A stretch of DNA of 64,000 nt from Sphingomonas sp. BK580 (lineage in GTDB: Bacteria; Pseudomonadota; Alphaproteobacteria; Sphingomonadales; Sphingomonadaceae). A program made the position numbers and the translations under genes. Shown here one piece after another: positions 51,861-60,303 of the stretch. The notes beneath the pieces were generated by a model. That model had not been told where the DNA came from. It made no database searches and saw nothing but the letters and a program-made list of their open reading frames with translations. The stretch covers positions 558,001 to 622,000 of the forward strand of contig NZ_JACIAY010000001.1 in NCBI RefSeq assembly GCF_014194975.1, written 5' to 3'. The first letter of the stretch is position 1. The number at the start of each line of letters is the position of its first letter.

Positions 51861-52800
51861 TTGCCGCCGCGGTTGGCTCGTCCTCGGTGTCGGGATCGAC
51901 CGCGTCGGGCTCGATCGCGAGCAGCAGCGAGGCGGTGAGCGCGAGCACGATCCCCAGCGTCTTCAATGGTCCGGGCACGACATGGAGCACCGCGAGCGAG
52001 ATCAGCGCGGTGGCGAGCGGCGCGCCCGCGTTGGCGAGCGGCGCGACGATGATCGCCTTGCCGTAGCGGAAGGCGAACACCAGCGTCAGCGCGCCGACCG
52101 CGTTGAGCAGCTGGATCGCCGCGGCCAGCCCGGGCCCGTCGAGCCCCCAGTTGATCGCGCGCCCGGTATCGGTCATCGCCCAGGCCACCGGGGCGAGCGC
52201 GAGACCCGACAAGGTCATGTAGACGAAGATGCTCTCCGCCGAGGTGACATGGTTGGCGGCCTTCATGAAATAGGCCTGCACGCCCCAGCACAGCATCACC
52301 GCCACCGCGGGCAGCAGCCACGCCGCCGAGGCCCCCGCCCCGCCCGAACCGGGCGCGAAGTCGAAGGTGGGCAGCGCCAGCAGCGCGAGCAGGATGCCGA
52401 GCGCTCCCAGCCTGCCGGTGCGCTCGCCCATCAGCAGGAAGGACATCGCGATCGTCACCACCGGCGACAGCGAGATGATCGGGAAGATCAGATAGGCCGG
52501 CCCGCGCGCCACCGCGTAGAACAGCAGCATCTGCCCGCCCGCGCCGAGCAGCCCGACCGCCAACCCGTAGCCGATCGCGCGCGGCGAGCGGTCGAGCCGC
52601 CAGCCCGCCTGTTTCAGCACCACCAGCGCGGGCGGCACCATCGTCAGCGCCCAGACGACATAGACCAATGTCTCGGGAAAGCCGCGCTGCGGCGACAGGC
52701 CCGAGAAGGCGCCCCACACGCCCCACAGCACCACCGTGACGAGCGCGTTGACGAGCCAGCCGCGCCCTGCCGGCGCCCCCGTGCTTATACCCCCGCTCAT
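51856..52800 (-). CDS. DMT-superfamily (EamA-type) inner-membrane transporter
   Basis: 314 aa from ATG 52800, which overlaps the GH36 gene stop (ATGA). About ten hydrophobic helices in two EamA-like halves: LVNALVTVVLWGVWGAFSGLSP, GLAVGLLGAGGQMLLFYAVARGPAYLIFPIISLSPVVTI, then a second half with LLPAVAVMLCWGVQAYFMKAANHV and FRYGKAIIVAPLANAGAPL. DMT members export or import metabolites, and one branch (RhaT/GRP-like) carries sugars. Being coupled to GH36, it is the only inner-membrane candidate for sugar entry in this locus. Substrate is inferred from context only. Confidence 0.85.
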   Translation of the reverse strand: MSGGISTGAPAGRGWLVNALVTVVLWGVWGAFSGLSPQRGFPETLVYVVWALTMVPPALVVLKQAGWRLDRSPRAIGYGLAVGLLGAGGQMLLFYAVARGPAYLIFPIISLSPVVTIAMSFLLMGERTGRLGALGILLALLALPTFDFAPGSGGAGASAAWLLPAVAVMLCWGVQAYFMKAANHVTSAESIFVYMTLSGLALAPVAWAMTDTGRAINWGLDGPGLAAAIQLLNAVGALTLVFAFRYGKAIIVAPLANAGAPLATALISLAVLHVVPGPLKTLGIVLALTASLLLAIEPDAVDPDTEDEPTAAAI

Positions 52801-54890
52801 GCCGCGCCCCGCGCGACCGGGGTGGCGCGCACCAGCAGCGCGCGCTCGAACGTCGCCGTCAGCGTCGGCCGGCCTCGCGAGGCGGTGCCGAGCGAGCGGC
52901 CGGTGAAGCCGTCGACGAGCGCGTAGCTCCCCTCGCCCAGCCCGTGCAGCGCGATCGGGCCGGACCAGCTCTCCGCGTAGAAGGCGTAGTGGAGCACGCC
53001 GTCCTTGGCGATCGCGTGCGCCTCGGGCTTGTCGAAGCCGATGTCGTACAGCCCGCCGAGGTACTGCCCCTTGGGCAGCATGTGCTCGCGGTACAGCGCG
53101 ACCCACTTGCCCCACAGCGCCTCCTTGGCGGGGGTGAGGACGAACCCGCCCGGCGGCAGCTTCTCCATCGGCTTGGGGGTGTCGCGCGGCCAGGTGAACT
53201 TGGTCGAGGGGATCGCGCCGATGCCATAGGCGGAGGCGAAATCGTCGCCGCCGTCGCTGAGCTCGACATGGTCGCCCGAATAGGGCGCGGACGGGCCCAT
53301 CAGCGCCTTGAAGGTCTTGCCCTTGAGCCGGATCTGCCAGGACGACAGCGGGTCCGAGGCGGGCGTGTTGTTGGTGGCGGGCAGGTTGTGGAAGGCGAAG
53401 CTGTCGCCGCACGGGCACAGCTCGAGCACGGCCTGCGGGTTGGCGGCCACCGCCTCGTCGTGGATCGCCTTCCAGAAATCCTGCAGCTTCTCGCTCGATT
53501 CCTCGGGATGCGCGTGGCGATGCGCGGGATTGTAGCAGGGCGCGACGCCGTTGAGATGCTGGCCGTCGAGCTTGAGCCCGTCATAACCCCAGTCGGTGAC
53601 GATCCGGCGCACCAGAGCACGGAAATAGTCGACCGTCGGCTGATACGCCGGGCAGAGCGTGAAAGCGTTCCAGAAGCTGACGTTCTGCGCCGAGCCGTCG
53701 CGGTCGAGCAGCAGCATGTCGGAATGGTCGCGCAGCAGGTCGGTGCCGGGATCGACCGCGAGCGGCGCGAGCCACAGCCGCGGGCGCATGCCGTCCGCCT
53801 TGATGCGGTCGGTGAAGGCGCGCATGTCGGCGTCGCCGCGCGGGAATTTGGCGGGATTGAGCTTCCAGTCGCCCTCCGCGGTCTGCCAGCCGTCGTCGAG
53901 CACCGCCCATTCGAAGCCGAGCGCCTTGGCCTTGGGCAGCGTGCCGTAGACCTGGTCGAGCGTGAAGTCGCGCTCGTAGCCCCAGGCGCACCAGATCGGC
54001 CCGTAGCTCGACTCGGGGATCGCGGGCGCCGCGACGCCGCGCTCGGCCATCAGCCGGCGATAGGCGTCGAGCGGGCGGAAATGGTCGCCGGTGTGCGCCA
54101 TCAGGAAGGCGGTCGGCAGCGTCAGCGTCCCGCCCGGCGCGAGCAGCGCGGGCTGGTCGCCGCTCAGCCCGATCCGGGTGGCACCGGGCTGCGCCGCCAC
54201 CGGCAGCGCGACCTGGCGCGGGCTGGTCTCGAGATGGCCCACCGCGAGCCCGACGTCGCGGCGCCACACCACCGCCACGGGCGTCCCGCCGCCATAGTCG
54301 GAGGCGTTCATCCCCATGAAATTGCGCTGCTCGAACCCGGGCGCGACCTTCTGCACCCAGTCGCGCCGGTCAGGATAGGAGGCACCCGCGAAGGTCCAGG
54401 CACCGTCGGCGTGCGCGGTGAGGTCGTGCGTCGCGACGCGCCAGCCGGCGATCGCCAGCGGCGCCGCGCCGGTGTTGCGATAGCTCACCTCGTAGAGCGC
54501 GAGGCCGGGATAGGCCTCCAGGAAGGTCACCGCGACGGTCTGCTCGACCTGCCCGCCCGCGGTGGCGCGCAGCACGTGGCGCCGTCCCTCGCCGTGCGGC
54601 CCCGCCGCGGATTCCTCATGATGGTCGAGCAGCAGGAAGCTGCCGAGCGGCACCGCGCCCGCGAGAAACAGCGCCTCGGGCTGCGCGCGCGGCGTGATCG
54701 CCTGGCCGCGATGCGCGACCGTGGCGCGCATCGCGCGGTCATAGTCGATCGTGAGCGTGCCGTCGCTCAGCCGTACGCCCGCGGGCGCTGCCGCAAAGAC
54801 CGCTTGGCCGAGATCGGGCAGCGTCACCGCCGCCCCGCCGACGAGCAGGCGGCCGAGCAACGATCGGCGCGTGACGGAGGTGAACGGCAT
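52797..54890 (-). CDS. Tat-exported GH36-type alpha-galactosidase (or alpha-N-acetylgalactosaminidase)
   Basis: 697 aa. The twin-arginine signal TRRSLLGRLL (residues 7-16) followed by a hydrophobic run predicts Tat export. GH36 features: N-terminal beta-supersandwich; TIM barrel with VLDDGWQ (330-336), RLWLAPLAVDPGTDL, nucleophile candidate Asp442 (YDGLKLDGQ) and ELCPCGDS (Asp497 near the acid/base region); C-terminal beta domain. It cuts alpha-galactosidic or alpha-GalNAc linkages in the periplasm. First gene of the GH36-transporter unit; divergent (129 bp) from the exported amidohydrolase, with TTTC-type repeats between. Confidence 0.88.
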   Translation of the reverse strand: MPFTSVTRRSLLGRLLVGGAAVTLPDLGQAVFAAAPAGVRLSDGTLTIDYDRAMRATVAHRGQAITPRAQPEALFLAGAVPLGSFLLLDHHEESAAGPHGEGRRHVLRATAGGQVEQTVAVTFLEAYPGLALYEVSYRNTGAAPLAIAGWRVATHDLTAHADGAWTFAGASYPDRRDWVQKVAPGFEQRNFMGMNASDYGGGTPVAVVWRRDVGLAVGHLETSPRQVALPVAAQPGATRIGLSGDQPALLAPGGTLTLPTAFLMAHTGDHFRPLDAYRRLMAERGVAAPAIPESSYGPIWCAWGYERDFTLDQVYGTLPKAKALGFEWAVLDDGWQTAEGDWKLNPAKFPRGDADMRAFTDRIKADGMRPRLWLAPLAVDPGTDLLRDHSDMLLLDRDGSAQNVSFWNAFTLCPAYQPTVDYFRALVRRIVTDWGYDGLKLDGQHLNGVAPCYNPAHRHAHPEESSEKLQDFWKAIHDEAVAANPQAVLELCPCGDSFAFHNLPATNNTPASDPLSSWQIRLKGKTFKALMGPSAPYSGDHVELSDGGDDFASAYGIGAIPSTKFTWPRDTPKPMEKLPPGGFVLTPAKEALWGKWVALYREHMLPKGQYLGGLYDIGFDKPEAHAIAKDGVLHYAFYAESWSGPIALHGLGEGSYALVDGFTGRSLGTASRGRPTLTATFERALLVRATPVARGAA

Positions 54891-54954
54891 CGCTGAAACT
54901 CTCCTGGGCGGCTCGACGGCCGGCGAGAAAGAGCTTGCACCAACGCGGACGGGC

Positions 54955-55004
54955 GAGCAAACGAAAATCGCAACATCAAGGCGCGTTTTCTTTCGTTACG
55001 CGCG
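54955..55004. promoter_or_regulatory. AgaR-like repeats in the GH36 / amidohydrolase divergent region
   Basis: gagcaaacgaaaatcgcaac (54955-54974; on the minus strand TTTTCGTTTGCTC) and gcgcgttttctttcgttac (54981-54999). The second matches gcgcgctttctttcgct at 46081-46097 almost base for base. No clear -35/-10 pair was assigned for either gene. Confidence 0.5.
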
Positions 55005-55019
55005 AGTGGGAGAGAGACG

Positions 55020-56105
55020 ATGAGCCTGATCGCGGCCCTGCTGATGGCGAGCGCGGCGACGCCCGCGACGCATTATACCGAGGCCGACTTCGCGCGCGTC
55101 GCCAAGTTCGACTCGCACTTCCACGCCAACGTCGAGGATCCGCACTTCCTGGCCCTCGCCAAGCGCGACCGCTTCGAGGTGCTGTCGATCAACGTCGACT
55201 ATCCCGACTTTCCCCCGCTCGCGCGCCAGGCCGCGATCGCGCGCACGATGCGCGCCGCCGCCCCGGCGCGTTTCCGACACGCCACAACCTTCTCGATGGC
55301 GGGCTTCGGCGCGCCGGGCTGGACCGAGCGCACGATCGCGCAGCTCGACCAGGCCTTCGCGCGCGGCGCGATCGCGGTGAAGGTGTGGAAGAACATCGGG
55401 ATGGTCGCCAAGGACGCGAGCGGCAAGCGCGTCTTCCTCGACGATCCCCGGTTCGACGGCGTGATGGCGCATCTCGAGCAGCGCGGCATCCCGCTGATCG
55501 CGCACCAGGCCGAGCCCAAGAACTGCTGGCTCCCGCTCGACCAGATGACCACCGACAACGACCGTGAGTATTTCAAGGCGCATCCGGAATATTACATGTA
55601 TCTCCACCCGGAGGAGCCGAGCTACGAGGCGCTGATGGCGGCGCGCGACCGCTTCGTCGCGCGCCATCCCAAGCTCGCGTTCGACGGCGCGCACATGGCC
55701 AGCCTGGAGTGGAGCGTCGACGAACTGGCGCGCTTCTTCGACCGCTATCCCAACACGGTGGTCGATCTCGCCGCGCGCCTCTCCAACCTGCAGGTCCAGT
55801 CGAACGCCGACCTCCAGAAGGTGCGCGCCTTCTTCATCAAGTACCAGGACCGCATCCTCTACGGCACCGACCTCACCGACAGCCCGCCCGACCCCGCCGC
55901 GCGCGCGCAGAACCCACCCGCCACCAGCGACTTCCCCAAGGAGGCCGACCGCGTCTGGCGCGCCGACTGGCGCTATCTGGCGACCCCGCTGCCGCAGCGG
56001 GTCGAGGCGATCCGCGCCGACGCCAAGGGGCTCAACCTGCCCCGCGCGGTGATCGACAAGATCTACTGGGGCAACGCGCGGCGGTTCTTCCATCTGGCGG
56101 CATGA
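55020..56105 (+). CDS. Exported amidohydrolase-2 family protein
   Basis: 361 aa from ATG 55020 (ggagagag upstream). A short signal-like N-terminus (LIAALLMASAATPA) suggests periplasmic location. Metal-binding DSHFHANVED (HxH), a carboxylate/Lys-type AIAVKVWKNIGM, LIAHQAEP, FDGAHMASLEWSVDELARFFDRYPN and the final Asp in LYGTDLTDSP: a TIM-barrel metal hydrolase, distinct from NagA/AgaA deacetylases. Substrate unknown. Its promoter region shares TTTC-type repeats with the GH36 gene, so it is likely co-induced. A lactonase, deacylase or sugar-acid hydrolase role is possible. Confidence 0.82.
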   Translation: MSLIAALLMASAATPATHYTEADFARVAKFDSHFHANVEDPHFLALAKRDRFEVLSINVDYPDFPPLARQAAIARTMRAAAPARFRHATTFSMAGFGAPGWTERTIAQLDQAFARGAIAVKVWKNIGMVAKDASGKRVFLDDPRFDGVMAHLEQRGIPLIAHQAEPKNCWLPLDQMTTDNDREYFKAHPEYYMYLHPEEPSYEALMAARDRFVARHPKLAFDGAHMASLEWSVDELARFFDRYPNTVVDLAARLSNLQVQSNADLQKVRAFFIKYQDRILYGTDLTDSPPDPAARAQNPPATSDFPKEADRVWRADWRYLATPLPQRVEAIRADAKGLNLPRAVIDKIYWGNARRFFHLAA

Positions 56106-56149
56106 GGTGTGTGCCGCAGAGGTCGCTTCAGCCTTCGCCAAAGACTCTC

Positions 56150-56358
56150 CGTCATCCCGGCCTTGAGCCGGGATCCATGTAGCCGCAGAAGCAACGGCCG
56201 AAGCGTGCGCGGTACGATGGATCCCGGGTCAAGCCCGGGATGACGGAAGGTGGAGCTCGCGCTCACTCCAAACCCCCGTGCTCCTGCGCACGCAGGAGCC
56301 CAGAGTCACGGGCGACACCGCACCTGGCCCTGGGTTCCTGCGTGCGCAGGAGCACGGG
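56150..56358. repeat. Two nested inverted repeat pairs
   Basis: Pair 1: ccgtcatcccggccttgagc (from 56150) facing tcaagcccgggatgacgga (56229-56247), a well-known alphaproteobacterial type of intergenic palindrome. Pair 2: ccgtgctcctgcgcacgcag (from 56277) facing ggccctgggttcctgcgtgc (56326-56345, continuing to 56358), the same family as at 16738 and 48333. The gap 56106-56375 holds nothing else. Confidence 0.8.
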
Positions 56359-56375
56359 TACGCTGACCGCCCCCC

Positions 56376-57155
56376 TCACGCCACGTGCAGGCGGAACCCC
56401 AGCCGCTCCGCCGCGGCCTGCAGCCCCTCGGGCGCGCTGGCGTCGGTGACGAGGTCGTCGATCTCGGCGACGTTGAGGATGCGGTGGAGACAGACGCGGC
56501 CGAACTTCGACTGGTCGGTCACCGCGATCACCTGTTGCGCCGCGCGCACCATCTTGCGGTTGAGCATCGCCTCGGGCTCGTAGTGCGTCGTGATGCCGCG
56601 CTCGAGGTCGAAGCCGTCGACTCCGAGGAAGAGCTTGTCGACGTGCAGGTCGTCGAGCGCGGCCTCGGTCTGCGCGCCGTAGAAGGCGCGGTTGCGGCGG
56701 CGTAGCGCGCCGCCCAGCATCACCACCCGGATCCGCTCCTTGCGCGCCAGCGCGCAGAGGATGTCGAGGTCGTTGGTGAGAACCGTGATCTCCTCGTCGT
56801 CGGGCAGATGGTGCGCGATCTGCAGCGTCGTCGTGCCCGAGTCGAGCACCACCGACTCGCCCGGCCGCACCATCGCCGCCGCCAGCGCGCCGATCCGCGT
56901 CTTCTCGTCGACGTGCGCGGCGCGTTTCGCTTCCACCGCCGGCTCGGCGATCACGTTCACCGCGTCGGCCACGATCGCACCGCCGTAGGAGCGCTCGGCC
57001 ACGCCGCGTTTCGCGAGGAAGTGCAGGTCCTTGCGGATCGTCTGCATCGACACGCCGAAGCGCTCGGCGAGCGGCGCGACCTGGACGCTGCCGCGCTCCC
57101 TCACCATCGCGCTGATCTGCTGCCGCCTGCCGCTGGTGTCCCGTACCGTGGACAT
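56376..57155 (-). CDS. agaR: DeoR-family repressor, AgaR-like
   Basis: 259 aa. N-terminal DeoR winged HTH (RRQQISAMVRERGSVQVAPLAERFGVSMQTIRKDLHFLAKRGVAERSYGGA). The sugar-phosphate domain has VVLDSGTTTLQIAHHL, TNDLDI, LGGALRRRNRAFYGAQTEAAL and LFLGVDGFDLERGITTHYEPEAMLNRKMV. These blocks, including the EP(A/S)VE-K segment after YGGA, closely follow E. coli AgaR, the N-acetylgalactosamine/galactosamine repressor. Divergent (155 bp) from TonB receptor 2. It probably represses the four TTTC-repeat promoters here and is released by a hexosamine phosphate. Confidence 0.87.
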   Translation of the reverse strand: MSTVRDTSGRRQQISAMVRERGSVQVAPLAERFGVSMQTIRKDLHFLAKRGVAERSYGGAIVADAVNVIAEPAVEAKRAAHVDEKTRIGALAAAMVRPGESVVLDSGTTTLQIAHHLPDDEEITVLTNDLDILCALARKERIRVVMLGGALRRRNRAFYGAQTEAALDDLHVDKLFLGVDGFDLERGITTHYEPEAMLNRKMVRAAQQVIAVTDQSKFGRVCLHRILNVAEIDDLVTDASAPEGLQAAAERLGFRLHVA

Positions 57156-57215
57156 CGCATCCTCCCGTTCACGCGCCGGCTTACCAGCGGCGACCGACGG
57201 CTACAATGCTCACGC

Positions 57216-57265
57216 TACGTTTCGTTTCTTTTCTATTTGACAGTATTGCGACGCTCACGATAGCA
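57216..57265 (+). promoter_or_regulatory. Promoter and AgaR-like operator of TonB receptor 2
   Basis: TTGACA (57237-57242), 17-base spacer, ATAGCA (57260-57265). Overlapping and upstream of the -35 is TACGTTTCGTTTCTTTTCTA (from 57216), three TTTC units spaced five bases apart. An extra caacgtttcg lies near +1 (57271-57280). The promoter core is shared with 46099-46127. The site also lies about 60 bp upstream of the divergent agaR start, so autoregulation is likely. Confidence 0.65.
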
Positions 57266-57310
57266 AGTCGCAACGTTTCGCACCGGGTGCGGGGAAGAGG
57301 GAGAGTGGCG

Positions 57311-60229
57311 ATGACGCAGCTGCAGCACGGGCGCGGCAAGATCCTGGCCGGCGCGAGCCTGGCCGCCCTGCTCGTCGCCGGCCAGGCCGCGGCGCAGGAC
57401 GCCACCGCCCCGGTCGACGGAACGCAGCAGTCCTCCACCGCCTCGCCCGACCCGCAGGCGGTGCTGTCCGACCCGTCGCAGCAGCCCGGTGAGACCGGCC
57501 AGACCGACGGCCCCGTCACCACCGGCGGCGACATCGTCGTGCGCGGCGTCCGCGGCAGCCTGCTCCGCTCGATCCAGGCCAAGCGCAACGCCGACACGAT
57601 CGTCGACGCCATCTCCTCCGAGGAGCTCGGCAAGTTTCCCAACCGCAACGTCGCCGAGGCGCTCGCCAACATCCCGGGCGTGACGGTGGGGCGCGACGGT
57701 CGCGGCGAGGGTCGCGACATCACCGTGCGCGGGCTCGGCTCCAATTTCGCGATCACCACGCTCAACGGCCGCATCCTGCCGACCGACGGCACCGACCGCT
57801 CGTTCCAGTTCGACGTGCTGCCCTCCGAGATCATCTCGGGGGCCGAGGTGAAGAAGGCGGTGCGCGCGTCCGAGCTGGAGGGGAGCATCGGCGGCAACGT
57901 CGACCTGCGCACCGCGCGCCCGCTCGACCGCCCCGGCTTCCACGCCTCGGCGGCGCTCGAGGGTCAGTACAACGACCTGGTCGACAAGGGCGGCTACAAG
58001 GCCAGCGGCGTCGTCAGCACCACCTTCGCCGACGACACGATGGGATTGCTGGTCGGCGCCAGCTACAACAAGTACAAGTTCCGCACCGACAATCTCGGCG
58101 AGTATTCGATCACCGACGGCACCGAGGCGGGCTATGGCCTCGACTTCAACCGTGACGGCAAGGTCGATCCCAACGTCGCCGGCCCGGCCTATATCTGGCC
58201 CGATTACTACAGCGTCGGCTATGTCACCGGCGAGCGCGAGCGGATCGGCGCGGCGGGCGCGTTCCAGTGGAAGCCGTCGAGCCGCTTCGAGCTGACCATC
58301 GACGGCGTCTACAGCCACTTCGACGTCACCCAGCACAATTACCGCTCGTCCAACTATCTCAACCCGCTCGGCGACGACGGCTCGCCGCGCTGGGACCCGG
58401 CGTCGATCTCGGTCGACCGCAACAACGTGGTCACCGGCTTCGCGATCAACGACCTCGTCTCCGAGGTGCTGACCACCGACGAGCCGCGGCAGAGCCAGAC
58501 CTATCAGATCGGCGGCCGCATCGACTGGCGTCCGGTCGACCAGCTCAAGCTCGCCTTCGACGGCTATTACGGCAAGGCGACCAACAACACCGGCGGCCGC
58601 AACCGCTTCGTCGTCGCGGGCGTCCCCGGCGCCTCGGCGACCTTCGCGACGCGCGACAACGGCCTGCCCGACCTCGCGATCACGCTGCCGGGCGGGCGCA
58701 CGATCGACCAGGCCACCAACGACGACTATCGCGCGCACTATATCGGCATCCAGGGGCAGGACGTCTCGGACGAGATCAAGAGCGCGAAGGTGGACGGCGA
58801 GTATCGCGTCGACAACGGCGCGTTCAAGGCGATCAGCTTCGGCGCCGCCTGGACCGATCGACGCAAGAACGTCACCACCGTCGACAACCAATACACCACC
58901 TCGTGCAATTACTGCGGCTACCCCTTCACCTTCGGGCAGATCGGGGCCGACGTGGTGCGCCCCGGACAGGGCAACATCTTGAGCAAGTTGCCGGGCAACT
59001 TCCCGCGCAACTTCCCCAATTTCGACATCGACACCTATCTCGCCGCACTGCCGCGCGCGGACAACAACCCGGCGGTGCTCAATCCCAACAGCTGCCTCGA
59101 TGCGAGCGGCGCGACGATCGAGGGCTGCGCGCTGTCGCCCTACCCCGCCGGCTATTCGACGCAGATCATCCAGGACGACCTGCCCGCCTCCTATCGCATC
59201 CGCGAGCGCACCTGGGCAGGCTACGTCCAGTTCAACCTGGCGGGCGAGCGCTGGCGCGCCGACATCGGCGGGCGACTGGTCGCCACCAAGGTGTCGTCGG
59301 TCGGCTACGGAGCCTCGATCGCGACGATCATCCCGCGCGCGGGCACGCAGGACAATGCGGTCGCCTTCAACGAGGTCGAGCCGATCACGGGCGGCGGCGA
59401 CTATCTGCGGCTGCTGCCGGCGGCGAACTTCGCCTATGATCTCGCCGACGGGCTGCGCGTCCGGCTCGCGGCGTCGCAGGCGATCTCGCGCCCGACCTTC
59501 GCCGAGCTGTCGCCCGCCAAGGACGCCACCTCGGCGCAGTCGGGCACCTATATCATCTACGACGCGGGCAACCCGAACCTGAAGCCGACCGAGGCCAACC
59601 AGCTCGACCTCTCGCTCGAATATTACCCGTCCAACCGCCTCGCGCTGACCGCGGCGGCCTTCTACAAGCATATCACCAACTTCGTCTCGACCGTGCCGGT
59701 CGACGTGGTGGTCACGCCCACCGCGCAGCCGGCCAACCAGCAGCAGAACTTCGACTTCGTCGAATATCAGGTGCGAAACGGCGACAGCGCCGACGTCTAC
59801 GGCGTGGAAGTCGGCGGCCAATACTTCCTCGACAACGGCTTCGGCGTGCAGGCGAACCTCACCTTCAATCGCTCGCGCGCCACGTCGGGCGACGTCACCA
59901 CCGACCTGCCCGGCGCGATCCCCTTCTCGGCCAATGGCAAACTGTTCTACGAGAACCACGGGATCGGCGCGCAGGTCTCGTACAGCTTCCAGTCGCGCTT
60001 CACCTACGCGCAGTCCGGCAACCTCGCCTATTTGCCGGTGAAGGAGGATCCGTACCACGAGGTCTCGGCGACCTTGTCCTATGATCTCAACAGCCACCTC
60101 ACCGTCTACGCGCAGGGCTCGAACCTGCTCGGACAGGCGGTGAAGCGCTTCAACGATCTGCGCAACGTGCCCAACTTCTACGAATATTCGGGCCGGGCCT
60201 TCTTCTTCGGTGTGCGCGGGCGGCTGTGA
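57311..60229 (+). CDS. TonB-dependent receptor (AgaR-locus receptor 2)
   Basis: 972 aa from ATG 57311 (gggaga upstream); earlier in-frame codons run through the promoter. Signal peptide to about residue 25 (LLVAGQAAAQ), Pro/Thr/Gln linker, plug with DIVVRGVRGSLLRSIQAKRNADTIVDAISSEELGKFPNRNVAEALANIPGV and GLGSNFAITTLNGR, and a large barrel ending FFFGVRGRL. The KRNADTIVDAISSEELGKFP block marks the receptor group often linked to carbohydrate-use loci. No STN domain. It is expected to import the glycan attacked by the GH27 and GH36 enzymes. Confidence 0.94.
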   Translation: MTQLQHGRGKILAGASLAALLVAGQAAAQDATAPVDGTQQSSTASPDPQAVLSDPSQQPGETGQTDGPVTTGGDIVVRGVRGSLLRSIQAKRNADTIVDAISSEELGKFPNRNVAEALANIPGVTVGRDGRGEGRDITVRGLGSNFAITTLNGRILPTDGTDRSFQFDVLPSEIISGAEVKKAVRASELEGSIGGNVDLRTARPLDRPGFHASAALEGQYNDLVDKGGYKASGVVSTTFADDTMGLLVGASYNKYKFRTDNLGEYSITDGTEAGYGLDFNRDGKVDPNVAGPAYIWPDYYSVGYVTGERERIGAAGAFQWKPSSRFELTIDGVYSHFDVTQHNYRSSNYLNPLGDDGSPRWDPASISVDRNNVVTGFAINDLVSEVLTTDEPRQSQTYQIGGRIDWRPVDQLKLAFDGYYGKATNNTGGRNRFVVAGVPGASATFATRDNGLPDLAITLPGGRTIDQATNDDYRAHYIGIQGQDVSDEIKSAKVDGEYRVDNGAFKAISFGAAWTDRRKNVTTVDNQYTTSCNYCGYPFTFGQIGADVVRPGQGNILSKLPGNFPRNFPNFDIDTYLAALPRADNNPAVLNPNSCLDASGATIEGCALSPYPAGYSTQIIQDDLPASYRIRERTWAGYVQFNLAGERWRADIGGRLVATKVSSVGYGASIATIIPRAGTQDNAVAFNEVEPITGGGDYLRLLPAANFAYDLADGLRVRLAASQAISRPTFAELSPAKDATSAQSGTYIIYDAGNPNLKPTEANQLDLSLEYYPSNRLALTAAAFYKHITNFVSTVPVDVVVTPTAQPANQQQNFDFVEYQVRNGDSADVYGVEVGGQYFLDNGFGVQANLTFNRSRATSGDVTTDLPGAIPFSANGKLFYENHGIGAQVSYSFQSRFTYAQSGNLAYLPVKEDPYHEVSATLSYDLNSHLTVYAQGSNLLGQAVKRFNDLRNVPNFYEYSGRAFFFGVRGRL

Positions 60230-60303
60230 TCGCCGTGGTACGGTGGGCGTCCCGCGCAGCAGGACAAGTCGTCGACGCGACGGATCGTCTTCGCCCCGGC
60301 TCG

